Assembly (NCBI RefSeq): GCF_916619195.1
Contig: NZ_CAKAKL010000001.1
Location: 1,736,001 to 1,800,000 of the forward strand
Length of the DNA stretch: 64,000 bases
DNA from: Inquilinus sp. Marseille-Q2685
Lineage (GTDB): Bacteria > Pseudomonadota > Alphaproteobacteria > DSM-16000 > Inquilinaceae
Reading direction: 5' to 3'
Position numbers and translations under genes: made by a program. Positions within the stretch are counted from its first letter, which is position 1; every line of letters begins with the position of its first letter. Shown one piece after another: positions 17,290 through 24,806 of this stretch. The notes under the pieces are model-generated. The model worked only from the letters and a program-made list of their open reading frames with translations, searched no databases and was not told where the DNA came from.

Positions 17290-17523
17290 TCAGTTCACGG
17301 GGTTGGACGACGGCGCCGCCGTCGTCGAGCTCGTCTTCTTGTGGGTCCGGGCATGCTTCTTGGCATGCTTGGCGGTGTGCGCACGGCGATGCGCCGCGTG
17401 ATGGGTCGTCTTGTGGGCGGTCGCAGCCGGCGCGGCGGTCGTGTCCGTCGTGCCCGAAGTCTGGGCGAAGGCGGCGACAGGCAGAGCCAACGTCATGATG
17501 CCGGCGAGGATAAGTTTCCGCAT
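17290..17523 (-). CDS. Small secreted His/Lys/Thr-rich protein
   Basis: The 77-residue protein has a signal peptide ([20 protein letters not shown]). The mature part is low-complexity, with Ala/Thr followed by repeated basic units such as [20 protein letters not shown] and an [13 protein letters not shown] tail. Proteins like this in the periplasm may bind polyanions or metals; none of that is proven here. The terminal ~18 codons plus the terminator are duplicated downstream. Confidence 0.72.
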   Translation of the reverse strand: MRKLILAGIMTLALPVAAFAQTSGTTDTTAAPAATAHKTTHHAAHRRAHTAKHAKKHARTHKKTSSTTAAPSSNPVN

Positions 17524-17772
17524 AGTCTAGCGCTCCCGGGAGCCGTGTCGAAACGGCACATCCGACAGTGCCGCGCAGGAAGAGAACGCCATGAGTCGCC
17601 CCTCCGAGGCATGTTAACTCTTGGTAAGGCGCCTAAATTCTTCGTAAACTTGCAGCCCCGGCTGATCCGGCCCGCCATGACGACGCCGCCATCGACAGGC
17701 CGCCTGCGGTTTCCCTATCGTCGCCGGCGGGCCGGAGCGCGCCTCCGACCGCCGACAACGAAGGGGCCCTCC

Positions 17773-18639
17773 ATGACCAGCTTCGATTCCGACATTTCGA
17801 GCCTCCGGCACGCCGGCGACCTGACCCGCCGGGGCTTCGCCATGACCTCGCTGATCGCAGGCTTCGCGCTGGCCACCCGGCCGGTCTCGGCCGCGGCCAT
17901 CACCACCGACACCGAGGGGCTGGACGCCGGCGAGGTGCAGGTGCCGGTCCAGGACGGCCGGATCCCGGCCTACCGCGCCAAGCCCAAGGCCGGCGGCCCG
18001 GCGCCCGTGATCCTGGTGGTGCAGGAGATCTTCGGCGTGCACGAGCACATCAAGGACATCTGCCGCCGCTTGGCCAAGCTCGGCTACTACGCGATCGCGA
18101 CCGAGCTCTATGCCCGGCAGGGCGACGCCGGCAAGATCAGCGACATCCAGCAGCTGATCTCCACCATCGTGTCCAAGGTGCCGGACCAGCAGGTGCTGTC
18201 CGATCTCGACGCCACCGCCGCCTTCGCCGCCACCGACGGCGGCGACGCCGCCCGGCTGGGCATCACCGGCTTCTGCTGGGGCGGCCGGATCGTCTGGCTC
18301 TATGCCGAGCACAATCCGAAGCTCAAGGCCGGCGTCGCCTGGTACGGCAAACTGGTCGGCGATCCCACCCCGCTGCAGCCGAAGAACCCGATCGACCTGG
18401 TGGCCGATCTGCACGCCCCGGTGCTCGGCCTCTATGGCGGCGCCGACACCGGCATTCCGGTCGACACGGTCAAGCAGATGGAAGCCGCCGCCAAGGCGGC
18501 CGGCAAGACCGTCGAATTCGTGGTCTATCCGGACACGCCGCACGCCTTCAACGCCGACTACCGGCCGAGCTACCGCCAGGGCCCGGCCGAGGACGGCTGG
18601 AAGCGGCTGCAGGCCTGGTTCCGGACGCACGGGGTCTGA
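17773..18639 (+). CDS. Dienelactone hydrolase family protein with Tat-like N-terminus
   Basis: The 288-residue alpha/beta hydrolase carries the dienelactone hydrolase triad: Cys in [12 protein letters not shown], Asp in [11 protein letters not shown] and His in [27 protein letters not shown] is the family's oxyanion/Glu region. Residues ~15-45 read [20 protein letters not shown], a twin-arginine-like export signal, so the enzyme may be periplasmic. Classical members hydrolyse dienelactone in aromatic degradation. No other aromatic pathway genes are nearby, so the natural substrate is unclear. Confidence 0.9.
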   Translation: MTSFDSDISSLRHAGDLTRRGFAMTSLIAGFALATRPVSAAAITTDTEGLDAGEVQVPVQDGRIPAYRAKPKAGGPAPVILVVQEIFGVHEHIKDICRRLAKLGYYAIATELYARQGDAGKISDIQQLISTIVSKVPDQQVLSDLDATAAFAATDGGDAARLGITGFCWGGRIVWLYAEHNPKLKAGVAWYGKLVGDPTPLQPKNPIDLVADLHAPVLGLYGGADTGIPVDTVKQMEAAAKAAGKTVEFVVYPDTPHAFNADYRPSYRQGPAEDGWKRLQAWFRTHGV

Positions 18640-18690
18640 CATCTTCGGGCGCCGCGGAGGCCTTGCCGTCGGCAGGCCTTCGCGCCGTCC

Positions 18691-18707
18691 TTATCGAAAT
18701 TCGATAA
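18691..18707. promoter_or_regulatory. Palindrome upstream of the DUF2975/HTH operon promoter
   Basis: TTATCGAA-A-TTCGATAA is an exact 8-bp inverted repeat located 8 bp upstream of the -35 hexamer at 18715. A TCGATA half-site recurs inside the promoter spacer at 18722-18727. This is a likely operator, possibly for the HTH protein encoded second in the operon. Confidence 0.6.
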
Positions 18708-18714
18708 ACCCTTA

Positions 18715-18743
18715 TTGACCCTCGATATGGAGCCACGCATAGT
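18715..18743 (+). promoter_or_regulatory. Sigma70-type promoter of the DUF2975/HTH operon
   Basis: TTGACC (18715-18720) and CATAGT (18738-18743) are separated by 17 bp and precede the ATG at 18776 by 32 bp. Both hexamers are close to consensus. Confidence 0.6.
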
Positions 18744-18775
18744 GGAGCCGTGATTCGACTGGGTGAGTCCTCTTC

Positions 18776-19303
18776 ATGCACCGCGTCGCGCGCCTCAGCA
18801 GCGTGCTCCGTCCTGCCGTCACGGTCCTGGCTTGGCTCATCCTGCTGGCGACGATCCCGTTCCTGGTCTGGGTCGTCGCCTATGGCGACGCCGACCTGTC
18901 GAAGGACGTCAATGTCCCGGTGTCGTCGCTGCCGCTGCTGCCGGTCGTGGTGTTCCTGGGGCTCTATGCGCTGCGCGCGGCTCTGATGGTGGTGGCGCTG
19001 TTCTCGCTGCGCCGGATCCTCAACCATTTCGGCCGCGAGCAGTATTTCACCCGGGACTGTGTCGCCGGCTTCCGCCGCATCGGGCTGCAGCTGGTGGCGC
19101 TGGCCGCGGTCGACGTGCTGACGCCGCTTCTCACCATCGCGGCCCTGTGGGCCACCGAGCCGCGCTTCGACCCGTCCGACATCTGGATCCTGTTGACCGA
19201 TCTCCCCTTCATGCCGCTGGTGGGAGGCCTGTTCGCCCTGATCATGGCCCATGTCCTCGGACAGGCGGCCGATCTGGCGGAAGACGCAGCCCTGACGGTA
19301 TAG
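18776..19303 (+). CDS. DUF2975 membrane protein
   Basis: The 175-residue protein has about four membrane segments (residues ~18-40, ~55-80, ~105-130 and ~145-165). It carries DUF2975 features such as LRRILNHFGREQYFTRDCV, then a second helix block. DUF2975 proteins usually pair with a small Cro/CI-type HTH protein (YozG/YoaS arrangement). That partner follows here after five bases. Function is unknown; the pairing suggests a membrane-linked regulator. The leading promoter and palindrome are listed separately. Confidence 0.85.
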   Translation: MHRVARLSSVLRPAVTVLAWLILLATIPFLVWVVAYGDADLSKDVNVPVSSLPLLPVVVFLGLYALRAALMVVALFSLRRILNHFGREQYFTRDCVAGFRRIGLQLVALAAVDVLTPLLTIAALWATEPRFDPSDIWILLTDLPFMPLVGGLFALIMAHVLGQAADLAEDAALTV

Positions 19304-19308
19304 CCCGG

Positions 19309-19545
19309 ATGCCCATCATCGTGCGCCTCGACGTCGTACTGGCCCAGCGGAAGATGAGCTTGACGGACCTGTCCAATGCGGTCGGGGTCAGCATCCCCAA
19401 CCTGTCGATCCTGAAGACCGGCAAGGCGCGCGCGATCCGGTTCTCCACCCTGACGGCGCTGTGCCGGCATCTCGGATGCCAGCCCGGCGACCTGCTCGAA
19501 TATGTGCCCGGCCCCGGGGACGACGCCCCCGAGCCGCCCGAATAG
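19309..19545 (+). CDS. Small Cro/CI (YozG-type) helix-turn-helix regulator
   Basis: This 78-residue protein is a single HTH domain: MPIIVRLDVVLAQRKMSLTD, then LSNAVGVSIPNLSILKTGKA and LTALCRHLGCQPGDLLEY. That is the conserved YozG-like pattern. It starts five bases after the stop of the DUF2975 gene, so both form one operon. The palindrome at 18691-18707 is a plausible binding site for autoregulation. Confidence 0.88.
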   Translation: MPIIVRLDVVLAQRKMSLTDLSNAVGVSIPNLSILKTGKARAIRFSTLTALCRHLGCQPGDLLEYVPGPGDDAPEPPE

Positions 19546-19629
19546 ACCGCCCGAACAGACCATAGGCGACCTTGCCCGACGGGCGAGGACGCCCTCCTTC
19601 CGACTCGACGACCGATCAGCGAGGATCCG

Positions 19630-20427
19630 ATGATTTCCCGCAACGCCCGTGCCTTGCCTGCCGCCGCCCTGCTGATCCTGGGGCTGCCGCACGGCTCCGC
19701 CGGCGCCGAGCCCGACGCCGGCCTGGCCGGCTCCAGCCTGATCCTCGGCCTCGGCGTCGGCGCCGGCTTCGCCCCGACCTATGAGGGGTCGAAGCGCTAC
19801 GAGTTCGTGCCGGTGCCCGCGGTCAGCCTGGCCTGGAACGACACGCTGATGATCGACAACACCACGGCCCGGCTGGTCGTGATCCGGACGCCCTGGCTGC
19901 AAGCCGGCCCCCTGGCCGCCTGGCGTCCGGGGCGTCAGCAGGATGACGACCATCGGCTGAAGGGGCTGGGCGATGTCGACGACGCCTTCGATCTCGGCGC
20001 CTATGCCCGGATCGGCTTCGGCGGCTGGTCGGCTTCGGTCTCGGCCCGCCAGGACGTGATCGACAGCGGCGGCGTCCTGGTCGGCTTCGACACCGGATAC
20101 GAGCTGCCGCTGTCCGAATCCTTCAGCCTGTCCATCGGCGCCGACGCGACCTGGGCCAGCGACGACGCCATGTCGGCGAATTTCGGCGTCACCCGCCGGC
20201 AGGCGCGGCGCAGCAGATACGACGAGTTCGACGCCGAGGCCGGCTTCAAGAACGCCGGCCTGTCGCTCGGCGCCAGCTACGCCCTGAGCGAGCGCTGGTC
20301 GGTCCGCGCCGTCACCGGCTACGAGCGGCTGCTGGGCGACGCCGCCCGCAGCCCGATCGTGAAGCAGGGCGGCACGGCGGACCAGGCCTACGGCTTCGTC
20401 AGCGTCACCTATCGCTTCGGCCTGTAG
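19630..20427 (+). CDS. MipA/OmpV family outer membrane protein
   Basis: The 265-residue protein has a signal peptide (residues ~1-26) followed by a beta-barrel pattern of alternating aromatic/hydrophobic residues, ending in FVSVTYRFGL with a C-terminal hydrophobic residue typical of outer membrane proteins. LGLGVGAGFAPTYEGSKRYE and RLVVIRTPWLQAGPLAAWR are MipA/OmpV hallmarks. E. coli MipA scaffolds murein synthesis and hydrolysis enzymes, while other members are porin-like. Role here is not known. Confidence 0.88.
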   Translation: MISRNARALPAAALLILGLPHGSAGAEPDAGLAGSSLILGLGVGAGFAPTYEGSKRYEFVPVPAVSLAWNDTLMIDNTTARLVVIRTPWLQAGPLAAWRPGRQQDDDHRLKGLGDVDDAFDLGAYARIGFGGWSASVSARQDVIDSGGVLVGFDTGYELPLSESFSLSIGADATWASDDAMSANFGVTRRQARRSRYDEFDAEAGFKNAGLSLGASYALSERWSVRAVTGYERLLGDAARSPIVKQGGTADQAYGFVSVTYRFGL

Positions 20428-20458
20428 CGGCCGGGGATCAACAGGGGAGTGGGATACG

Positions 20459-20659
20459 ATGATCTTCCGAGCCTGCTTTGTGCTCATGCGCAGCGTGGCC
20501 CGCGGCCTGGCACGGGTGTCCGGCCGCCCCGACCGCCGGGTCCGGATCGTGCGCCTGCTGCCGCACGGCGTCCCGCATCAACGGCCGGCGCCGCTCCGGC
20601 TGGCGCATGACGCACACCGCTCCGGCGAGGCCCGGCGGGCCGGGCCGGGACCGAAATGA
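20459..20659 (+). CDS. Small hypothetical Arg-rich protein
   Basis: The 66-residue ORF starts at an ATG preceded by AGGGGAGTGGG. Its stop overlaps the next ATG (ATGA), which suggests translational coupling. The sequence (MIFRACFVLMRSVARGLARV, then a basic tail) matches no family I know. Composition is Arg/Pro/His-rich, so a chance ORF cannot be excluded. Confidence 0.4.
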   Translation: MIFRACFVLMRSVARGLARVSGRPDRRVRIVRLLPHGVPHQRPAPLRLAHDAHRSGEARRAGPGPK

Positions 20660-20793
20660 TCGGCGTCATGCTCTGGCTCGCCGGCATCCTGCTGCTCGCC
20701 GCGCCCTATCTCTGGGCCTGTGCCCTGTGCCTGGTCGCCCGCGACCGGCCCTCTGCGACCGAGCGGCCGGGCCCACCGTTGCGGCGGGAGTGA
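20656..20793 (+). CDS. 45-residue single-pass membrane micro-protein
   Basis: The ORF encodes MIGVMLWLAGILLLAAPYLW, then ACALCLVARDR and a polar tail. One transmembrane helix is followed by a basic cytoplasmic-type end. The start overlaps the stop of the preceding ORF by ATGA. Unknown function. Confidence 0.5.
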   Translation: MIGVMLWLAGILLLAAPYLWACALCLVARDRPSATERPGPPLRRE

Positions 20794-20844
20794 TATGATG
20801 CCGATACCGACACTGCCCATCCGGAAGCAGACGAAGGACGAGAG

Positions 20845-21030
20845 ATGATGACCCGCGCTCACCGCCGACAGGCCCGCTGGCTGGTCCTGGCCGCCGCGGC
20901 CGCCGCCCTGGCCGGCTGCGGCGTCGTCGCCGCGCCGTTCCGCGTCACCGGCGCCGTGGTCAAGGCCGTGCCGGTGGTCGGCCACCCGGTCGCCGCCCCG
21001 CTGGACGCGACCGGCGACGCCATCGACTGA
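20845..21030 (+). CDS. Small lipoprotein (DUF6726-like)
   Basis: The 61-residue protein has a basic start, hydrophobic core and lipobox LAGC (Cys ~residue 25), so it should be lipidated. The mature part, VVAAPFRVTGAVVKAVPVVG and HPVAAPLDATGDAID, is a conserved pattern I associate with DUF6726 proteins of Rhodospirillales; the name is recalled, not checked. An AAGGACGAGAG ribosome site precedes two consecutive ATG codons; the second is at 20848. Confidence 0.75.
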   Translation: MMTRAHRRQARWLVLAAAAAALAGCGVVAAPFRVTGAVVKAVPVVGHPVAAPLDATGDAID

Positions 21031-21055
21031 GAAGAACCGGCCGAGAGCCCGTCCG

Positions 21056-21140
21056 AGAATGCGCTGGCGCGAGTCGGCTGGCGGTGGTTTCGAGAACCGG
21101 AGCGCAGAAACCGCCGTCGGGCGGCCGCGCCAGTAGCATT
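21056..21140. repeat. Fold-back repeat, copy A (internally deleted)
   Basis: This stretch shares with 33296-33439 and 37019-37159 the left arm GAATGCGCTGGCG, the core GGTTTCGAGAACCGGAGCGC and the right arm CGCGCCAGTAGCATT. It lacks the central CGGAC...GTCCG hairpin. The missing block lies exactly between two AGCGCAG direct repeats of the full copies, as expected from slippage. Confidence 0.85.
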
Positions 21141-21189
21141 GGCGGATGGGCTCGGGCTATGGTCGGCGCCCCTCTGCCCAGCGCCGCCG

Positions 21190-22425
21190 ATGACCGACGA
21201 GCCTCCCCCTGCCGCCTCCGGCCATGTCTTCCGCCACCGCGGCTTCGCCTGTTACTGGACCGCCAAGCTGATCGCGACCTTCGCGGTGCAGTTCGTCAGC
21301 GTCGCGGTCGGCTGGCAGGTCTACGACCTGACCCGCGACCCGTTCGACCTGGGCCTGGTCGGGCTGGTGCAGTTCCTGCCGTCGCTGGCGCTGGTGCTGG
21401 TCACCGGCGCCGCGGCCGACCGCTACAACCGGCGCATGATCATGGCGGTCTGCATCGTCGGCGAGATCCTGTGCGCCCTGGCGCTGCTGGCCATCACCAT
21501 TGGCGGCGACCACCGGGTCTGGCCGATCTTCGTGGTCCTCGCGGCCCTCGGCATCGCCCGCGCCTTCCTCAACCCGGCGGCGCAGTCGCTGCTGCCCAAC
21601 CTGGTGCCGGCCGCCGACCTGTCGACCGCGATCGCCTGGAACTCCTCCTCCTGGCAGATCGGCACCATCACCGGCCCGGTCATCGGCGGCCTGCTCTACG
21701 GCCTGGCGCCCGAGGTGCCCTATGCCAGCGCCGCGGTACTGATGGCGGTCTCGGTCGTGCTGGTGGCGCTGATCCCCAAGCCGGCGCAGAAGACGGTGCC
21801 GGAGCCGGCGAGCTGGCACAGCCTGGGCGCCGGCTTCCGCTACATCTGGGGCGAGAAGGTGGTGCTGGGCGCGATCTCGCTCGACCTCTTCGCCGTGCTG
21901 CTGGGCGGCGCCACGGCGCTGCTGCCGGCCTATGCCCGCGACATCCTCGACGTCGGGCCCTGGGGCCTCGGCCTGCTGCGGGCCGGCCCCGGCATCGGCG
22001 CGCTGGTGGTGGCGATCTGGCTGGCCCGCCGGCCGATCGAGGACCGGGCCGGGCTGATCCTGTTCGTCTGCGTCGCCGGCTTCGGCGCCTTCACCTGCGT
22101 CTTCGGCGCCTCCACCCTGCCCTGGCTGTCGATCCTGGCGCTGATCCTGATGGGCGCCTTCGACATGGCCAGCGTCTATGTCCGCGAGACCCTGATCCAG
22201 CTGTGGACGCCGGATTCGCTGCGCGGCCGGGTCAATGCCGTGAACATGGTCTTCGTCGGCGCCTCGAACGAGGTCGGCGAGTTCCGGGCCGGCCTGTCGG
22301 CGGCGCTGATCGGCGTGGTTCCGGCGGTGGTGATCGGCGGCATCGGCACCATGGCCGTGGCCGCGCTGTGGTCGGCCTGGTTCCCACAGCTGCGCCGGAT
22401 CCGCCACCTGAACCACGCCGCCTGA
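21190..22425 (+). CDS. MFS transporter (EntS/DUF894-type exporter)
   Basis: The 411-residue protein has about 12 membrane helices and MFS_3-type features: FRHRGFACYWTAKLIATFAV, the loop GAAADRYNRRMIMAVC after helix 2, and SLLPNLVPAADLSTAIAWNS with SSWQIGTITGPVIGGLLYG. The subgroup includes enterobactin-exporter-like proteins; substrate is unknown. I chose the ATG at 21190 because the frame upstream overlaps fold-back repeat copy A. plsY follows 69 bp later. Confidence 0.87.
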   Translation: MTDEPPPAASGHVFRHRGFACYWTAKLIATFAVQFVSVAVGWQVYDLTRDPFDLGLVGLVQFLPSLALVLVTGAAADRYNRRMIMAVCIVGEILCALALLAITIGGDHRVWPIFVVLAALGIARAFLNPAAQSLLPNLVPAADLSTAIAWNSSSWQIGTITGPVIGGLLYGLAPEVPYASAAVLMAVSVVLVALIPKPAQKTVPEPASWHSLGAGFRYIWGEKVVLGAISLDLFAVLLGGATALLPAYARDILDVGPWGLGLLRAGPGIGALVVAIWLARRPIEDRAGLILFVCVAGFGAFTCVFGASTLPWLSILALILMGAFDMASVYVRETLIQLWTPDSLRGRVNAVNMVFVGASNEVGEFRAGLSAALIGVVPAVVIGGIGTMAVAALWSAWFPQLRRIRHLNHAA

Positions 22426-22494
22426 CGCAGAGATCGCCGTTCCCCCAGCCGGGAAAATCGCCATGATGGTCGCGGCGCAGGAACGGATTCGCTC

Positions 22495-23148
22495 ATGTCC
22501 TCATTCGATCCCACCTCGATCTGGGCGCTCGCCGCCGCGGCGGTGCTGGGCTATCTGCTCGGCTCGATCCCGTTCGGCCTGGTGCTGACGAAGGCGGCCG
22601 GGCTGGGCGACATCCGCAGCATCGGCTCCGGCAACATCGGCGCCACCAACGTGCTGCGCACCGGCCACAAGGGCCTGGCCCTGGCGACGCTGCTGCTGGA
22701 CGGCGGCAAAGGCGCCATCGCCGTGCTGGTCGCCGGCCTGTTCGACCCGATGCTGGCCGTCCTGGCCGGCGGCGGCGCCATGCTGGGCCACCTGTTCCCG
22801 GTCTGGCTCGGCTTCAAGGGCGGCAAGGGCGTGGCCACGGCGCTGGGCACGCTGCTGGCGATCGCCTGGCCGGTCGGCGTGCTGTGCTGCCTGGTCTGGC
22901 TCGCGACGGCCGTCCTGTTCCGCTACTCCTCGCTCGCCTCGCTGACCTCGGCCGCCGCGGCGCCGGTCCTGGCCTGGGCCCTGTCGGGCATCACGATCTT
23001 CGGCGCGGTCTGGGCCGACCTGCCCCGCGCCGCCCTCGCTTTGTTCATCGCCGTGCTGGTGTTCATCCGCCACGACGGCAACATCCGCCGGCTGCTGCGC
23101 GGCGAGGAGCCGAAGATCGGCCAGAAGAAGACGCAGACGGCGGGCTGA
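22495..23148 (+). CDS. plsY: Acyl-phosphate:glycerol-3-phosphate acyltransferase
   Basis: PlsY makes lysophosphatidic acid from acyl-phosphate and glycerol-3-phosphate in the inner membrane. The 217-residue protein has the expected membrane helices and the three conserved loops: GSIPFGLVL, GSGNIGATNVLRTGHKG with LLDGGKGAIAV, and GHLFPVWLGFKGGKGVATALG. The last residues (LRGEEPKIGQKK) are a basic cytoplasmic tail. It heads the conserved block that continues to dinB, although a tryptophanase gene is inserted between it and dprA. Confidence 0.95.
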   Translation: MSSFDPTSIWALAAAAVLGYLLGSIPFGLVLTKAAGLGDIRSIGSGNIGATNVLRTGHKGLALATLLLDGGKGAIAVLVAGLFDPMLAVLAGGGAMLGHLFPVWLGFKGGKGVATALGTLLAIAWPVGVLCCLVWLATAVLFRYSSLASLTSAAAAPVLAWALSGITIFGAVWADLPRAALALFIAVLVFIRHDGNIRRLLRGEEPKIGQKKTQTAG

Positions 23149-23325
23149 GCACCGGTGTCCCCGCCGGGATTTCGTCGACATGAATCGTTTGTCGACCGCC
23201 TGCGTCAGGACCGGGGCCGATGATTTCGAGCCATGATGAAAGATTTCAATCTGATGTGATTGATCGGCTCCGACTTTTTACCTCTGTATGCGTCCGACGC
23301 GATTCGATGAAATCGAGGACGGACC

Positions 23326-24747
23326 ATGCGGCGCATCCCGGAACCTTTCCGAATCAAGATGGTGGAGCCCATCCGGGCGATCACGGCCGAGGCGCGGCAG
23401 GCTGCCCTCGAAGCGGCGGGCAACAACCCGTTCCTGCTGAAGGGCGAGGACGTCTATATCGACCTCCTCACCGATTCCGGGACCGGGGCGATGAGCCACC
23501 GGCAATGGGCCGGGCTGATCACCGGCGATGAATCCTATGCCGGCAGCCGCAGCTTCTTCCTGCTGCAGGAGACCGTCCGCGACCTGTTCGGCTACCCCTT
23601 GGTCGTGCCGACCCACCAGGGCCGGGGCGCCGAGCACATCCTGTTCCCCTGCCTGGTGCAGCGGAAGCGCGACCAGGGCGGGGCCCGGCAGCCCGTCTTC
23701 ATCTCGAACTACCACTTCGACACCACGGCCGCGCATGTCGAGCTGAGCGGCGCCCGCGCCGTCAATGTCGTCACCGAGAAGGCCTTCGACACGGCGTCCG
23801 ACCACGGCTGGAAGGGCGACTTCGATCTCGATCGGCTCGAAACCGCCATCGCCGAGCACGACCCGGCCAACGTCGCCGCCATCATCGTCACGGTCACCTG
23901 CAACAGCACCGGCGGCCAGCCGGTCTCGATGGCGAACATGCGCGCCGTCCATGTGATCGCCCGGCGCCACGGCATCCCGGTGGTGATCGACGCCGCCCGC
24001 TTCGCCGAGAACGCCTGGTTCATCCGGCAGCGCGAACCGGGCTATGCGGAGACGAGCATCGCCGAGATCGTCCGTGAGATGTTCACCTACGGCGACGCGA
24101 TGACCATGTCCGCCAAGAAGGACGGGCTCGTGAACATCGGCGGGCTCTGCTGCGTGCGGGAGGACGAGGCGCTGTTCGACGCGGTGCGCATCCGCTGCGT
24201 GCCGTTCGAAGGTTTCGTCACCTATGGCGGCCTCGCCGGGCGCGACATGGAGGCGCTGGCGATCGGGCTGCGCGAGGGCATCGACGAGACCTTCCTGTCC
24301 TATCGCATGGCCCAGGTCGCCTATCTCGGCGAGCGGCTCCGGCACGGCGGCATCCCGATCCAGACTCCGGTCGGCGGCCACGCGGTCTTCGTCGATGCGG
24401 CAAAGCTGGCGCCGCACATCCCGCCATCGCGGTTTCCGGCCCAGGCGGTGACCAACGCGCTCTATCTCGAAGGCGGAATCCGCGCTGTCGAGATCGGCTC
24501 GCTGCTGCTCGGCCGGGACCCCGCGACGGGTCGCCAGAAGCCCTCGCCGCTGGAGCTGATGCGGCTGGCTATCCCGCGCCGCGTCTACACCAACGACCAT
24601 ATGGACTACATCGCCGATTGCCTGATCGCCGTGGCCGGCCGCGCCCACCAGCTTCGCGGGCTGGAATTCGCCTATGAGCCGCCGGTGCTGCGGCATTTCC
24701 TGGCGCGACTGAAGGTGGCGGACGAAGCGGAGATGGCGGCGGCCTGA
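23326..24747 (+). CDS. tnaA: Tryptophanase (tryptophan indole-lyase)
   Basis: The 473-residue PLP enzyme would cleave L-tryptophan to indole, pyruvate and ammonia. It is nearly as long as E. coli TnaA (471). Shared features are [14 protein letters not shown]-type residues ~46-58, [11 protein letters not shown], and [12 protein letters not shown] with the PLP Lys at ~265. Tyrosine phenol-lyase is the close relative. Two discriminating sites favour tryptophanase: [10 protein letters not shown] (Asp as in TnaA, not the TPL Thr) and [14 protein letters not shown] (Ile ~390 where TPL has Arg381). Some segments ([26 protein letters not shown]) are TPL-like. No tnaC-like leader is visible upstream, and no tnaB permease adjoins. 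Confidence 0.88.
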   Translation: MRRIPEPFRIKMVEPIRAITAEARQAALEAAGNNPFLLKGEDVYIDLLTDSGTGAMSHRQWAGLITGDESYAGSRSFFLLQETVRDLFGYPLVVPTHQGRGAEHILFPCLVQRKRDQGGARQPVFISNYHFDTTAAHVELSGARAVNVVTEKAFDTASDHGWKGDFDLDRLETAIAEHDPANVAAIIVTVTCNSTGGQPVSMANMRAVHVIARRHGIPVVIDAARFAENAWFIRQREPGYAETSIAEIVREMFTYGDAMTMSAKKDGLVNIGGLCCVREDEALFDAVRIRCVPFEGFVTYGGLAGRDMEALAIGLREGIDETFLSYRMAQVAYLGERLRHGGIPIQTPVGGHAVFVDAAKLAPHIPPSRFPAQAVTNALYLEGGIRAVEIGSLLLGRDPATGRQKPSPLELMRLAIPRRVYTNDHMDYIADCLIAVAGRAHQLRGLEFAYEPPVLRHFLARLKVADEAEMAAA

Positions 24748-24806
24748 AGCAGCCCTCCGCGAGATCCCGATTGACCCGGCCGGCGCCCAGCCGCGAAGCT
24801 GGCCGG

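Larger units (their letters stand above)
17084..17341. repeat. Tandem ~128-bp direct duplication of a gene tail plus terminator
   Basis: Copy 1 (~17084-17214) and copy 2 (~17215-17341) align over their full length with scattered differences. Both start GGCTGAA, carry the same GC-rich hairpin and GAAGCGATCAG, and end GAACTCGTCTTG or GAGCTCGTCTTCTTG. Copy 2 contains the true 3' end of the small minus-strand gene at 17290-17523. Copy 1 carries a second version of its last ~18 codons, with stop, but no start. Confidence 0.85.

Noticed and set aside
23149-23325. Possible tnaC-like leader peptide upstream of tnaA
   Set aside because: The only short ORF (MMKDFNLM) lacks the Trp and Pro residues needed for tryptophan-dependent stalling. 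I see no boxA/rut-like pattern either.
23326-24747. Annotation as tyrosine phenol-lyase
   Set aside because: The TPL-specific Arg381 is replaced by Ile, and the TPL Thr124 region reads FDTT as in tryptophanase.
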